Below, piece by piece: positions 47,056 to 57,836 of a stretch of DNA of 64,000 nt; the stretch's first letter is position 1, and each line of letters starts with the position of its first letter. A program made the position numbers and the translations under genes. This stretch comes from Epiperipatus broadwayi (Eukaryota; Onychophora; Udeonychophora; Euonychophora; Peripatidae): positions 126,001 through 190,000 of the forward strand of contig JAQFVV010012509.1 in the NCBI GenBank assembly GCA_028023455.1. Direction: 5' to 3'. The notes beneath the pieces were generated by a model, which was not told where the DNA came from, ran no database searches, and saw only the letters and a list, made by a program, of their open reading frames with translations.

Positions 47056-47835
47056 TTTATAATATTACATACGTAAGTGCGTTATATAAATAACAGAATA
47101 TTTATTACAGTAAAATTAATATACAGTATTTGAAAACATGAAAATAATAAAATTTGTTTTAAAAATAAACTTGAAAATAATATTTTTACTAAACAAACAT
47201 AACTGTGATCAAATGTAAACATTTTTTGATAAATTTTATTAGCAATAATGGCAAATCACTGTTATGAAGTCAAGCTTAAAAGATAGGGTCATGTGATCTA
47301 TGACTCTTATTTTGACAAAAATTATATGTTTGGAAATTTGAAATTAATTTATTGAGCGAATAAACAGTGCTTAAAAAACAAATATTTTCAATAACTATTA
47401 TCAACATAAACAGTTTGGATTACCATTTGCAATTAATGCTAATTTAATTTTTTATGTAATGTTTTCATTTTTCACACTTATTGCCAATATTTGTTTATAG
47501 ATCAAAAATATTCATTATTTTTAGATTTGTTTTGTAAATAATTTTATTTTATTGTTTTCAAACATTATATTATTTTAATATTTTTGATTTTGTATGAAAA
47601 ACATAAAACTGAACATTATCTTATTCTTGCCTACTTTGATATGGGGATGGTGGTTCTAGAAACAGGTAGAACATAGCTGCAATCAGCTTCAAATATTTAA
47701 TAACAAAGATTTTTTTAATGTTTTATTTTATATAGTCACAATTTTCTTTCTGAAGGACTTAATATTTTTAAAGATCATTTTACATTCATTTATGCTATTT
47801 CTATTGGGTTTTTTTTTAAAAAAAGCTAAAGACTC
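47056..47835. other. AT-rich sequence with one dispersed 65-bp repeat
   Basis: 47252-47318 is the reverse complement (diverged) of about 55957-56035. Shared words are gtcatagatca, catgaccctatct and taagcttg. The rest has no recognised feature. Confidence 0.5.
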
Positions 47836-47950
47836 GTCAAGCATTGGTGGTCGAGAGGTCAGTGATGGCTGCTTTACAAGCAGTTGTCCCAGGTTAGTGG
47901 TCCAGGTTAGCGGGTTCGCTTCTCAGTTGATGCTATGACACGAGAAAAAA
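47836..47950 (+). repeat. tRNA-derived SINE with target-site duplication
   Basis: gcattggtggtcgagaggtc contains the A box, ctgctttacaagcag the stem-loop and ggttagcgggttcgcttctc the B-box region, then tgatgctatgacacgag and A's. A small internal duplication (caggttagtggtccaggtta) lies before the B box. The flanks repeat aaaagctaaagactc at 47821-47835 and 47951-47965. Confidence 0.88.
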
Positions 47951-47965
47951 AAAAGCTAAAGACTC

Positions 47966-48596
47966 TTTCTGTGTAAAGTTTTTACTAAATTCACTTTAAT
48001 ATTAAGAATTTTATTGTGCTATGATTAACGTACCAGTTTACCATGCCAAAAATCAGGAGTTTGAATTTATGTAAAATTTGGATTATTTTTTTTGACGATT
48101 AAGGATTTCAAAACTAGCTTGGGATTATTATTTTTTTAAAATAGTCAGCCTAGCTAACCATTCATATGCTATGTCAGTAAATGAATATTTTGTTATTCTC
48201 AGCTGAATAGTAAAAAATATCTGGATTGGTAATAGACAAAAAAATTATTAAAAGTAAGTAACATTCGATGATCCAAAATATGTACACAGAATCTATTTTA
48301 ACTTATTTTAAATTTATATGGCTATCATGATAAGAAATCCAATCCTGTGAACAAATGTATATAATTTCAAAATAATGTTTTCTTCTTTATAAAAAAAAAT
48401 ACTTCTATTAAGATTTAATAAAAGTTATGTGAAAGAAAAATATAATACTAATAACACAATAAATTTATTGCAACATTATTTAAGAAGTGAAATCACTAAA
48501 TTAATTAAAACTTAAGAGCATCAAAAAACTTACAATATGAAATGTAAATCTACTATTATTATTATTAAGTGCTGAAAAATCTGTAATTGTGCAGAA
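47966..48596. other. AT-rich sequence
   Basis: No supported feature. Confidence 0.35.
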
Positions 48597-48958
48597 GGAA
48601 GTTAATCTCTGATCGTGCACTGGTCTCTGTGCACTCACCCATCTGTAAGAATTTTAAAAGCTTAAGTAAATAACTTAAGCTTAGAGTGTATTCATATATA
48701 CATCAACCCTTACTGACTGTGTTTATATCTAGGCTTGAATCTATTTGCACATCTGATATTGATAGGTTTACTAAATTCATACAATTCAATTGTCGATTTC
48801 AATATCAGGCATCCAATAGATTCAAGCCCTATATAAGCATGGCAGTGGTGTATACATGAATACACTCTGAGCTTAAGTGATTCACTTAAGCTTTTAAAAC
48901 TCTTGTCTGGAGATTTATAATAACTAAAAAAACATTGCACGATCAGAGGTTAATTTCC
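48597..48958. repeat. Family B fold-back element (362 bp)
   Basis: Ends ggaagttaatctctgatcgtgca and the inverse tgcacgatcagaggttaatttcc. The arms share gcttaagcttagagtgtattc-type words and ggcttgaatctatt / aatagattcaagcc, with a central spacer around ttcatacaattcaattgtc. The arm also holds ctgatattg and its inverse. No ORF. The nested small palindromes (aagcttaagt...acttaagctt) would make a branched hairpin. Confidence 0.7.
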
Positions 48959-49395
48959 ATCAGCACAATATGAAATGTAATAAATATAATCAAATTGCTA
49001 TTTCAACTAATAAAAATGAGGTGATTTTAAAATTAAAACTTATAATACTTTCAAAAATAGAGACAGAAATATTTGATTAATAGGGTTATTGGTTTATAGA
49101 CTCCTATTTATTAAATTCCATACTCAACGAATGATATTTTTATTTCATCAAAGATTAACATTGGTTTGTTTGCTTTGAAACCAGTCCAGGATTAATACAA
49201 ATGAGTAAGCGGAACAAATTTCAAATTATAAAAACACATTTATAAATTGTGTATAGTAGAATCAAATATCTTATTAAAGTATGATGAATGTATTTTGATG
49301 CACATGCAAAAACATATTTAAAGCATCCAAAGTATACTCTATGTAACAACTTATTTAAAAATAATAGATTTGCATTGATTGTCTATATGTATGGG
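48959..49395. other. AT-rich sequence
   Basis: No supported feature. Confidence 0.35.
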
Positions 49396-49470
49396 AGATT
49401 ATGATCTGGCCTACTGCTGAGTAGTAGTTCTGCATGAAATACATGTACTGGGGATCATATATCTTTTTCA
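49396..49470 (+). ncRNA. Decayed hammerhead ribozyme relative
   Basis: Aligned to the 37.5-kb ribozyme: ctgctga (49414-49420) replaces CTGATGA. A 15-nt stem II region then ends tgcat, followed by gaaatac (49436-49442) and tgtactgg. The outer stem I is still perfect (atgatc 49401-49406 with gatcat 49453-49458), and atcttttt follows as in the other copies. The mutated core A and broken stem II predict inactivity. Little of the 475-bp unit is recognisable around it. Confidence 0.5.
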
Positions 49471-51059
49471 CATGGAAGTGGTCATGTGTATTGGCTGCTT
49501 GAGATGGGGTGGATAATAAATCAACTAAAAAATCCTGAGTTTAAATCCTCTACTTATTCATGCTTTCAAGCCAAGATGCTTAAGACTGGCTTATATATAT
49601 AAAAAGTTAAGTTAAGAGAAGGGTGGTATCATCCTTTTCTTGTCAAAAATCTCTGTCATGTGTCTGGGCCTGATCACTCTCCAAGATCGCTGTTTAACAC
49701 CTGATTGGCTATCTGAGAAACAACATTAAGCGCATGTGACAAACTGGCAACTTTCAATTTATTACTAAATTTATTTATTTGTTTATTTAAGATACAATTT
49801 AACTTTAATTAGCATTTTATTGAAATAATTTGAAGTAACATTTAATAAAAATAAATTTGCATTAAAATATAAAAATACAGTAATTTTATTAGTAGGCTTT
49901 TATAACAATATATATATATTTTTAGTAGGGCGATCAGTCTAAGATAGTGATTTGATCAATGATATCTAGAAGATGCCAATATTCCACTTCTATTGTTTGT
50001 TATGAGATATAGAATTAAGTAAGTGAAAATAAAAATGAAACAAACTATTTTATTGTAATTACTATGATGAAAGTAAAATAAATATTATATGAAGTTAAGC
50101 AACTAAATTAATGTATATATGAAGTTAAGTTGTAACAACTGCTGGATTATTTGAAAAAGTATGTTTAAATGTATCCATATAAGTATGAGAGGTTGGCCTA
50201 ATTTCTGGGCTGATGGATGATTGTAATAGGAATGAGCTAAAAGTGAAGGATGTACTGATTAAAAACTTGCAAATAATCTAATGTTTTATTATTTGGGAAT
50301 TCGTAAGTAGTTCCAGCACTGGAAGCAGCAGAGAAAGGCTGTGATTCACAGATCTTGGGGTCCAGAATTCATTACTCTATCACTGCACAAAACTACATAG
50401 GTCATGATAGAAATCATATATGAGCTGTCATTATGAAAATTAACATTTTTTTGTTATTATTATAGAATATTTGTGTGATTGAATAAAACTAATGTATAAA
50501 GTATGTTAAATAAAAATGTATCTTTTTTAGTGAAACAAGCAAATATTAAACTTCTCTGCAATTAAATATTCTGAACAAAATTCATGACAGTTTAATGGAA
50601 AAATCAATATTTAATGTCAGTAAATAATAATAATAATAGTTATCATCGTCATCACTAGATGGCACTAACTCAATATTGACTCTTAGCAATCATAAGTATA
50701 GCATTTCTTCAGAATAACTTGATATTAGTTTATTTTTTCAGCCTGCTCAAAGGCACATTCATTATTATGGCAATGGTATATATATATATATGTCTCATTA
50801 TTGATCATGATCTTATTTTTTTCTATTAACTTCTAAAAAAATAAAACACTTTTCTAATGAATTAGTTATCTTGCTATATGATTAAAATAGGACAATTTCA
50901 ACATCAGTTATTTAATAAGCTTTAATATAATTTGATAATTATCCACTTATCTGTATTACATGTAGTCCACAGAATTCTTTACTAGCAATGCTATTTAAAA
51001 ATATCAGCAATTCTATTTTTCTTCAACATCCATTAAAAAAATGCAACTTGACCAATTCT
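49471..51059. other. AT-rich sequence
   Basis: No supported gene. A possible B-box-like gagtttaaatcctc near 49540 lacks an A box. Confidence 0.3.
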
Positions 51060-51580
51060 GGTTTGAATTTTTAAAAATAAGTTGTATATCTAAAATCTTT
51101 GTAAGACTTTCCTATATATCTCTGCCCATCAAGACTTAACTTCTGACTGCTAGATCCTTTGTTATTGATGACTGATCCAAGAAGGCAAAACACTTCTATA
51201 TCTTCATTTACAATCACCTTTGAAGCCAAATGTGGACTATCATCATAATTTTTGTTTGCTTGATTTTTCAAATGTATTCATATTTCCATATATTTTACTA
51301 TTATTTAACTGCCTTAATAATTGCTTTGAAATCATTTTGATTTTACATTATACATATGACACCATTTCCCACTAATCCTACATTATATTTATCTTTATCC
51401 AACTATCTTCTCTTCTTACATATTCAAATTTTATTATGATGGATCTGATTAACTTTGTTGCCAATGTGAAAGTAATATATCTCATGAGAACAATGAAATG
51501 TTTTCAATATCCTAAAATATTCTATAATTCAGTTTGATTATCTGGATCAAAGGCCTTGTTGAATCAATAAAAACATACTG
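51060..51580 (-). pseudogene. LINE reverse-transcriptase remnant
   Basis: Minus strand: HFKYQYVFIDSTRPLI near 51560 matches the first RT catalytic block (V-F-I-D-x-x-x-A-F-D) in eroded form. Near 51250-51071 an open frame reads KVIVNEDIEVFCLLGSVI, NNKGSSSQKL and IGKSYKDF, matching the post-RT segment (x-Y-L-G-S-x-I-x-x-x-G ... R-I-x-x-A). The order and spacing fit a single LINE with the middle eroded. It is a different family from the full RTE. Confidence 0.55.
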
Positions 51581-52082
51581 ATACTTAAAGTGTATATTTG
51601 GGCTAGGGATAATGTCTGTCTTAATAAACGGTCAGTAAAAGTTACTTTTATATTTTCCATAAAATGATTTGTGTCAAAGTTGTAAATCAGAAAATTTGAA
51701 AACTGTAAATTAAACTATAGTAACATGATATATATTGTTGCCTTTCTATTTTGGTTGTAAGAAATGGTCATTTTTAATAATACATTTTAAATTTTATATA
51801 ATTAATAAAACCTATTATTTAATTTATAGAGAGGTTAAAATACATTGTTTTTGTAATATTAAACTTAAGTTAAATTTCTTTAAATCAATATAATCTATTT
51901 AAGTTATAAATTTGAAATAAAATTGTGCTATTTGTTTTAAAATAAAAGTAAATAATAATTAAAATCATCTAAGTTATTTTAAATCAGTAGTTATAATTAT
52001 TAAAAGTTAATATTTTTATAATTAATAGTCAAATTAAAAAATTGCTATTTACTTATTGTTTTAAATCATTTAAACAATAATA
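51581..52082. other. Very AT-rich sequence
   Basis: No supported feature. Confidence 0.35.
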
Positions 52083-52223
52083 AAATAAATAACTGAAACA
52101 CAGGCTTATTATATACCTGTGTCTATATATGTGATATAGGGTATATGAGCACAGACTTTCAGATGACCCATCACTCTCCACTCTATCTAATAACACTGAT
52201 ACACTCAAGCCCATATATGCTGA

Positions 52224-52296
52224 AAAGATAAATAATCACCAATATACGTATTTCATGCTAAACCAGCAATCATCAGTTGGTCCAGATTATCATCTC
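52224..52296 (-). ncRNA. Type I hammerhead ribozyme (candidate), minus strand
   Basis: On the minus strand CTGATGA is at 52276-52270, GAAA at 52254-52251, inner stem I ttggt/accaa at 52281-52277 and 52242-52238, and loopless stem III atac/gtat between. Stem II and the core are identical to the 37.5-kb ribozyme. The outer stem I is shortened to agat/atct (gggagat here instead of gtaaagat). Confidence 0.7.
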
Positions 52297-52863
52297 CCAC
52301 ACATATATACTATAAGTGCTCAGATATATATTAAGATAGACAATCTTCATACTTTAATGGACAGGCTCCAATCTGCTACACACTCCAACTCTTCAACCGT
52401 CCATCCAATTGAAAATCTGATGATGGAATGCTCGAAGGCCACCCTGAGGCCGAGATTCTTGTCACACCCATGTTGACCTAAGGTCAATCTGAACCCCACA
52501 TGTACAGGACATAATCCATTTAATACATATGCAAGGATGGACAGACATCTCTACAATGTAATAACTGAAACACAGGCTTATTATATACCTGTGTCTATAT
52601 ATGTAATATAGGGTATATGAGCACAGACTTTCAGATGACCCATCACTCTCCACTCTATCTAATAACACTGATACACTCAAGCCCATATATGGGTGTGACA
52701 AGAATCTCGGCCTCAAGGTGGCCTTCGAGCATTCCATCATCAAATTTTCAATTGGATGGACGGTTGAAGAGTTGGAGTGTGTAGCAGATTGGAACCTGTC
52801 CATTAAAGTATGAAGATTGTCTATCTTAATATATATCTGAGCACTTATAGTATATATGTGTGG

Positions 52864-52935
52864 AAGATGATAATCTGGACCAACTGATGATTGCTGGTTT
52901 AGCATGAAATACGTATATTGGTGATTATTTATCTT
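52864..52935 (+). ncRNA. Type I hammerhead ribozyme (candidate), plus strand
   Basis: CTGATGA 52884-52890, stem II tgct/agca, GAAA 52906-52909, stem III atac/gtat, predicted cleavage after A52917. Stem I is accaa 52879-52883 with ttggt 52918-52922, and the outer stem aagat 52864-52868 with atctt 52931-52935. The core is identical to the copies at 37.5 and 52.25 kb, while the outer stem varies. Confidence 0.72.
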
Positions 52936-53027
52936 TTCAGCATATATGGGCTTGAGTGTATCAGTGTTATTAGATAGAGTGGAGAGTGATGGGTCATCTG
53001 AAAGTCTGTGCTCATATACCCTATAAT

Positions 53028-54417
53028 AAAATAAATGAAAAAGTAAGGTGTGTATTAATAGGTATGCACACACACATTCATGTAATAATAAATAAAATGT
53101 ACTTCCCCTACATTTAAAGAAAAGTTATTGATTGTAAATAATAAATGTTATATTTTCATTGTATCAATTTCATAAAAAAGTTTCTAAAATTAATAATAAT
53201 GTAAATTATAAATTTTATGTATTGAAATTTAAGTTAAACAAAAAAAGTTTTATTATTAGAAGATAAGTTTAAAATTGGCATTGTTAAAATTAAGAAAATA
53301 TTAATTTCATAATATTAGTTATAAAATCATTTTTTTAAAATGTAGACAAATTAATAGATATTCCATTTTGTGCCAGACGGCTGGAAATAATTAACCAATC
53401 AGGTATTGTGAAATGTTTCCTGTAAATATAGGATGGGCAAATGATAGAAAAGGGGAAATCAAGACAATTTTCAGAGGAATAAAATTGTATTTCTTTTGTA
53501 TTAAAATTTTAAATATACATTTATTGAAATCTTATTATTTTAACTTTAAAAGTAATAGTAATAATTTGTAAAAAAAAAAAAAACATGGAATATATATCTT
53601 AAAAAGTTTATTTACTAATTTCAATATGGAATAAAAAGCCAAACTATTTTCATTGGTATACTACAGGAACTGATTATAAACTTATAATAATGGAAGGAAA
53701 TAAAACATTTAAGAAGATAAAAATGTATTTTGCTAAAAAAAAACCTTGCAATGTATCAAACTGTTTTGCATGCAGAAAAATGCAAATGAAATGTAAGGAA
53801 TTGATTTTTATTAATTTTCATATGCAGAATGATAGAGAACATTTTTACTAACTAATTATTAGTACTGATGAAGATAATGACTTCTATATTTAGTAAGACT
53901 ATTGACATTTAAAGATATAAATTGATTAGTGATTATTAATGCAGACTAAGTTTTATAAAAAGTTAATCTACTAACTTTTATATTGTCTAGGTATTGGAAT
54001 TATTAATATGTTAAATATGGATTATCCAGGAGAACTCTAAAGTTGGAAGAAACTTTTTAAAAATAATAAATGTCTTTATTAAACATTAAAATACACATTT
54101 ACTAAACATGAAGGAATCTTTATCACTGATATAAGAAGTATGAACTTTTGATATAAGAATTTATTAGTATTATTGATAAATAATTTATTTGAATGTTTCG
54201 TTCAAGCTTTTTAATTATGCTAAAGAACAAAGAAGTGTGTAAAGGGGAGAGAAGCCAAGAGTCAGGTAAAATAAATGTATAATATTTATTATGTGTATAT
54301 TTACCTAAATATATATGATAGAGGGGTGAATATATTTATTATAATCTGAATATGATTATAAAAGTGTATGTATAATTGATCTGTGAATAAGTTAAAAATA
54401 ACTGACTTATTACATTT
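53028..54417. other. AT-rich sequence
   Basis: No supported feature. Confidence 0.35.
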
Positions 54418-55075
54418 CATCATTATCATCAACCATTATCAATCCACTGCAGGATGAAGATCTCTCCAAGTTTAATCCATCTTCTCTGATCTTTAGCTTC
54501 TCTTTTCCACAACACCCCTGCACATTTTCTTATTTCACCCATCCATCTCACATGTGGTCTCTTTCTGGGTCTTTTACAATCTCTTGGAATCCAGTTTAAA
54601 ATTTCAATTGTCCATCTATTATCATTTCTTCTAGCAACATGTCCAGCCCAACTCCATTTCAATCTTTTAATTTTTTCAATAAGGTCAGTAACACCTGTTT
54701 GTTGTCTTACCCATACATTGCGTTTTCGATCTCTTCTTGTTACTCCCAATATACATCTCTCCATACTCCTTTGAGTGGTCTGAAGTCTCTGTATTGCTCT
54801 TCTATTAAATGTCCAAGTCTCAGATCCATAAGTAAGAACTGGTAAAACACATTTGTTAAAAACCATTCTTTTCAAACACAAAGGCATATTTCCTTTTAGT
54901 ATCAAGTTATTTCTACCAAAAGCACTCCAACCAAGTTTAATTCTATGATTAATTCCCTTCATTATGTTTCCATCTGTATTAATAATCTGACCAAGGTATT
55001 TGTAACTGTTAACTTCTTCTAATTCTTCATAATCAATCTTTATTTTCATATTTTGAGCAAATCAATTAAACATTT
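54418..55075 (-). pseudogene. 5'-truncated RTE LINE copy, closely related to the full element
   Basis: Minus strand: an intact 206-codon frame (55049-54429) from MKIKIDYEELEEVNSYKYLG through WAGHVARRNDNRWTIEIL to RRWIKLGEIFILQWIDNG. It corresponds to 11771-12388 of the full RTE with only about a dozen amino-acid differences. It is followed by a short TCA/TGA tail (54418-54437). The 5' truncation point is near 55075. It encodes only the part after the RT domain, so it cannot act by itself; the still-open frame reflects young age. No clear target duplication was found. Confidence 0.88.
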
Positions 55076-55090
55076 ATGATAAATTATATC

Positions 55091-55178
55091 ATAAGCTATT
55101 TTTTTTGTTTTTTAAAAACCTTCTTGGTATATTCATAAGCTATTTTTTTTGTTTTTTAAAAACCTTCTTGGTATATTC
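55091..55178 (+). repeat. Exact tandem duplication, 2 x 44 bp
   Basis: 55091-55134 (ataagctattttttttg...gtatattc) is repeated exactly at 55135-55178, just outside the 5' truncation point of the RTE copy. Confidence 0.85.
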
Positions 55179-55956
55179 ACAGTATGAAAATGTTACGAAC
55201 AAGTTTGGATGTTATTTTAAGAAATGATGAATAATATTTTTATGTGATGTTAACGATTTTATATGGAGTGTTTGATATGTAGTAGTGGTGCAGGAAAGTA
55301 ATTTTATTGGGAAATCCTGTAGTGGTAGAGATATGTTATTTAATGTTAAGTACGATACAGTTAAAGTAAGTTAGAATTTTTGTGATATATGGATAGTAGC
55401 ATTTTTTGAAAATCTGTAAAAAGCTTAAAAACAGAAGCCAAGATAGAAATTAAGGTAGACATAAGAAAATGTGACCTTAAGTTACATAATCCATGATATC
55501 ATTGTTTCTTACAGTTTTATAAAGTATCCACCCTGCATTTATAATCATGAAAATCACACTGGTATATACATAGTATTTAGAAATTGTATATTTGAGTAAT
55601 AATAATAACTAAACTTTCAAATGATGACAAGCTAAATCCATTTAATGCAAGAAGAATTAAATATGAAACAAATAAAATGTTAAAAGAATGTAAAAATAAA
55701 GATTTTATATAAATGTTTTTATTGAGTATTAGAGATCAAAATACAGGATGAATATCTGAAGTAGAAGAGGTATGATAGTGTAAAAAAATCCTGATAATTA
55801 TTCATACTATTTTAAGCAATATAATAATGTGCCATTATCTTAATGAATTTATTTTATAATTAATGATAAACATAAAATAAGTATATCACGTTATAATTAA
55901 ATCGTCATATTATAGGAAGAGTAAAAGTAAAGTAATGATAATATAAAGAACATAGT
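55179..55956. other. AT-rich sequence
   Basis: No supported feature. Confidence 0.35.
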
Positions 55957-56178
55957 CAAAATAAAAGTCATAGATCAATTCATAGATCACATGACCCTAT
56001 CTCTTAAGCTTGTAAGTTATAAACAGTGAGGATTGCCAATTCCTCTACAAGCTTTATGATAAATGCTTAGCCAGAGCCAGCACTTAAAATATCTCTGTCA
56101 GGGGTTTGGGGAGGGGTTCCTGACAGAGATATTTTAAGTGCTGCTTGTAGAGGAATTGGCAATCCTCACTGTTTATAA
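55957..56178. repeat. Hairpin with perfect 60-bp arm interrupted on one side
   Basis: 36 bp at 56017-56052 (ttataaacagtgaggattgc...) are the exact inverse of 56143-56178. 24 bp at 56079-56102 (agcacttaaaatatctctgt...) are the exact inverse of 56119-56142. On the right side the two blocks abut; on the left 26 bp (56053-56078) intervene. The apical loop is ggtttggggaggggtt. Upstream, 55957-56016 belongs to the dispersed repeat also found inverted at 47252-47318. Confidence 0.85.
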
Positions 56179-57725
56179 AGAATATGTTTGTGAAATAATT
56201 TAAATTGGATAAATACAAATTGTGCATTTTATTGATATGTTTTAATATGGAAATATTAAGGAGTATCTTAATATTCACTGAGTCAGGTATGAAATATATT
56301 ATATATTAGTTGTAAATAATTTTAAAGCGAAGTGCAAATTATTTATTTTATGATAAGTATTTTGTTAATATTAATTTTAAGCTTTGCATAATATCTTACT
56401 TTTTTTTAAATAAATATAAGATGTGTAAATTTTTCTTAAATTTTGTATTACTGTTGTAATAAAATGTTAATGTTGTTTTTAAAATTAACAAAGCATTAAA
56501 AGTCTCTTTTCTTGTTTTCCAAATCATTATTCATCATCATAACCACACATATATTGTAATAATTAAATATGTTTAGTATTATTACACATAATCTAAAATA
56601 AAATAAGAAATAACAAAAATATTGTAATTGTTAAAGATATTTGATATTGCATATAAAATATTAAGTAATGCAAATTTTCTTTATCTTAATTGAGGATAAT
56701 AATGAAGACTAGTAACTAGTATGCCACATAAAAATAAAAATGATTAGATTATAATACATGGTGATAATAAATTATTTTAAATCTGTTTATTTTAATTATA
56801 GTTAATAGTGATGGGTATTGATGAGCATATTTGTTTCTTAATTATTATTTTTAAATGTAACTAGATGTAAATAAAATTACTCTTTATATTTGGTTAAGTA
56901 AATTAATTTATTTCAAAAAGCAATAATAATTACCTGAGATGTTGATTGAGTTATGAAATGTTAGTAAAGAAAAAATATAATTATTTTAATAAATAAAGGA
57001 ATATGATATTGTGTTATAATTAAATTTAATTTAGAAAATGTTAATGTTAAATATAATTTACTTATCTTAATTATGAGTCATGGGAGCATCAATAATATTT
57101 TAGTGGAATAGTGTTAGGTTATATTCCTATGCCACTGAGGATATATTTTTTGGTATATGCTTAAAGTTAAAAAGGATACCTTACTGGATGATTAAATAAC
57201 AAGTCTCATGATTATAGTTATTTTATTATTAAATAATTTATTAAGATTAATATAATATATCAGACATGAAATAAATAGATGTGTGTTACTAGAATTTTAT
57301 GTATAAAAAATTTGATTTTCTCAGCTTACATCCACCATATTATAGTAGTGGGTATCATCTGGTTACCCATCTGATTGGAGTACAATATATATATAAACTT
57401 ATATTTTATGTTCTTTTTAAAAAAATTTTAATTACTGTATTTTCTAAATATTTACTTATAGGTTTACGTATATTATTTTGAAAAAATACAGACATCAATT
57501 TATAATAATATTATTATATATATATAAACATTAAAAGCATAAAGCTAAACTAGTCAATAAATAATCAAAATCACCCTAAATTTACAATTCAGCCAGACTA
57601 GCCAAAAAATAAACTCTAAAACTCTAGAAATGGTTTCACTGCTACAAGCAGACGTCTCAAGTGTAAAGAACTACAAAATAACAACATATTTAAATTAAAC
57701 ATTACCCACAATTCCACTTATCTCA
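56179..57725. other. AT-rich sequence
   Basis: No supported feature. Confidence 0.35.
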
Positions 57726-57836
57726 TGTTAAGTATGTGTGTATAATTATATGCACACATAAATAAAAGTAGTACTTATTAAAATGATATCATATATATAA
57801 AAGTAAATGTAGGTGCATGGATGCCAAAGGCATATA
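57726..57836 (+). repeat. LTR-like repeat, copy 1 (start of a possible solo LTR)
   Basis: It begins TGTTAAgtatgtgtg and runs through taaataaaagtagtactta and gtaggtgcatggatgcc to an aaaggcat end. It matches 63877-63990 over about 110 bp with many substitutions. A TG start directly after a Gypsy gag/integrase-like region in the second copy argues for an LTR. The right end of this LTR could lie near 58430, but I could not fix it. Confidence 0.45.

Larger units (their letters stand above)
52083..53027. mobile_element. Ribozyme-bearing repeat: minus-strand tandem copy joined head-on to an inverted partial copy
   Basis: 52083-52695 is the unit of 37069-37651 in minus orientation, with the tandem repeat of about 132 bp at 52085-52217 and 52563-52695 (period 478). 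At 52695/52696 (catatatg then ggtgtgacaag) orientation flips and a plus-strand partial unit runs to about 53025. That end, gctcataccctata-like, is at the same place where the 37-kb copy stops. Similarity between the two halves is high. A tandem unit plus an inverted truncated copy is a known insertion product of Penelope-like elements. ORFs spanning the region are open by chance. Confidence 0.7.

Noticed and set aside
52415-52450. A second CTGATGA (tctgatgatggaatgctcgaaggcc) within the 475-bp unit
   Set aside because: No stem II closing on a GAAA follows, so it is not a second hammerhead.
52255-53073. ORFs of 73 and 203 codons sharing MLNQQSSVGPDYHLPHIY
   Set aside because: Both are readings of the ribozyme-bearing repeat on opposite strands; the 203-codon one crosses the inversion junction and both share the antisense of the hammerhead.
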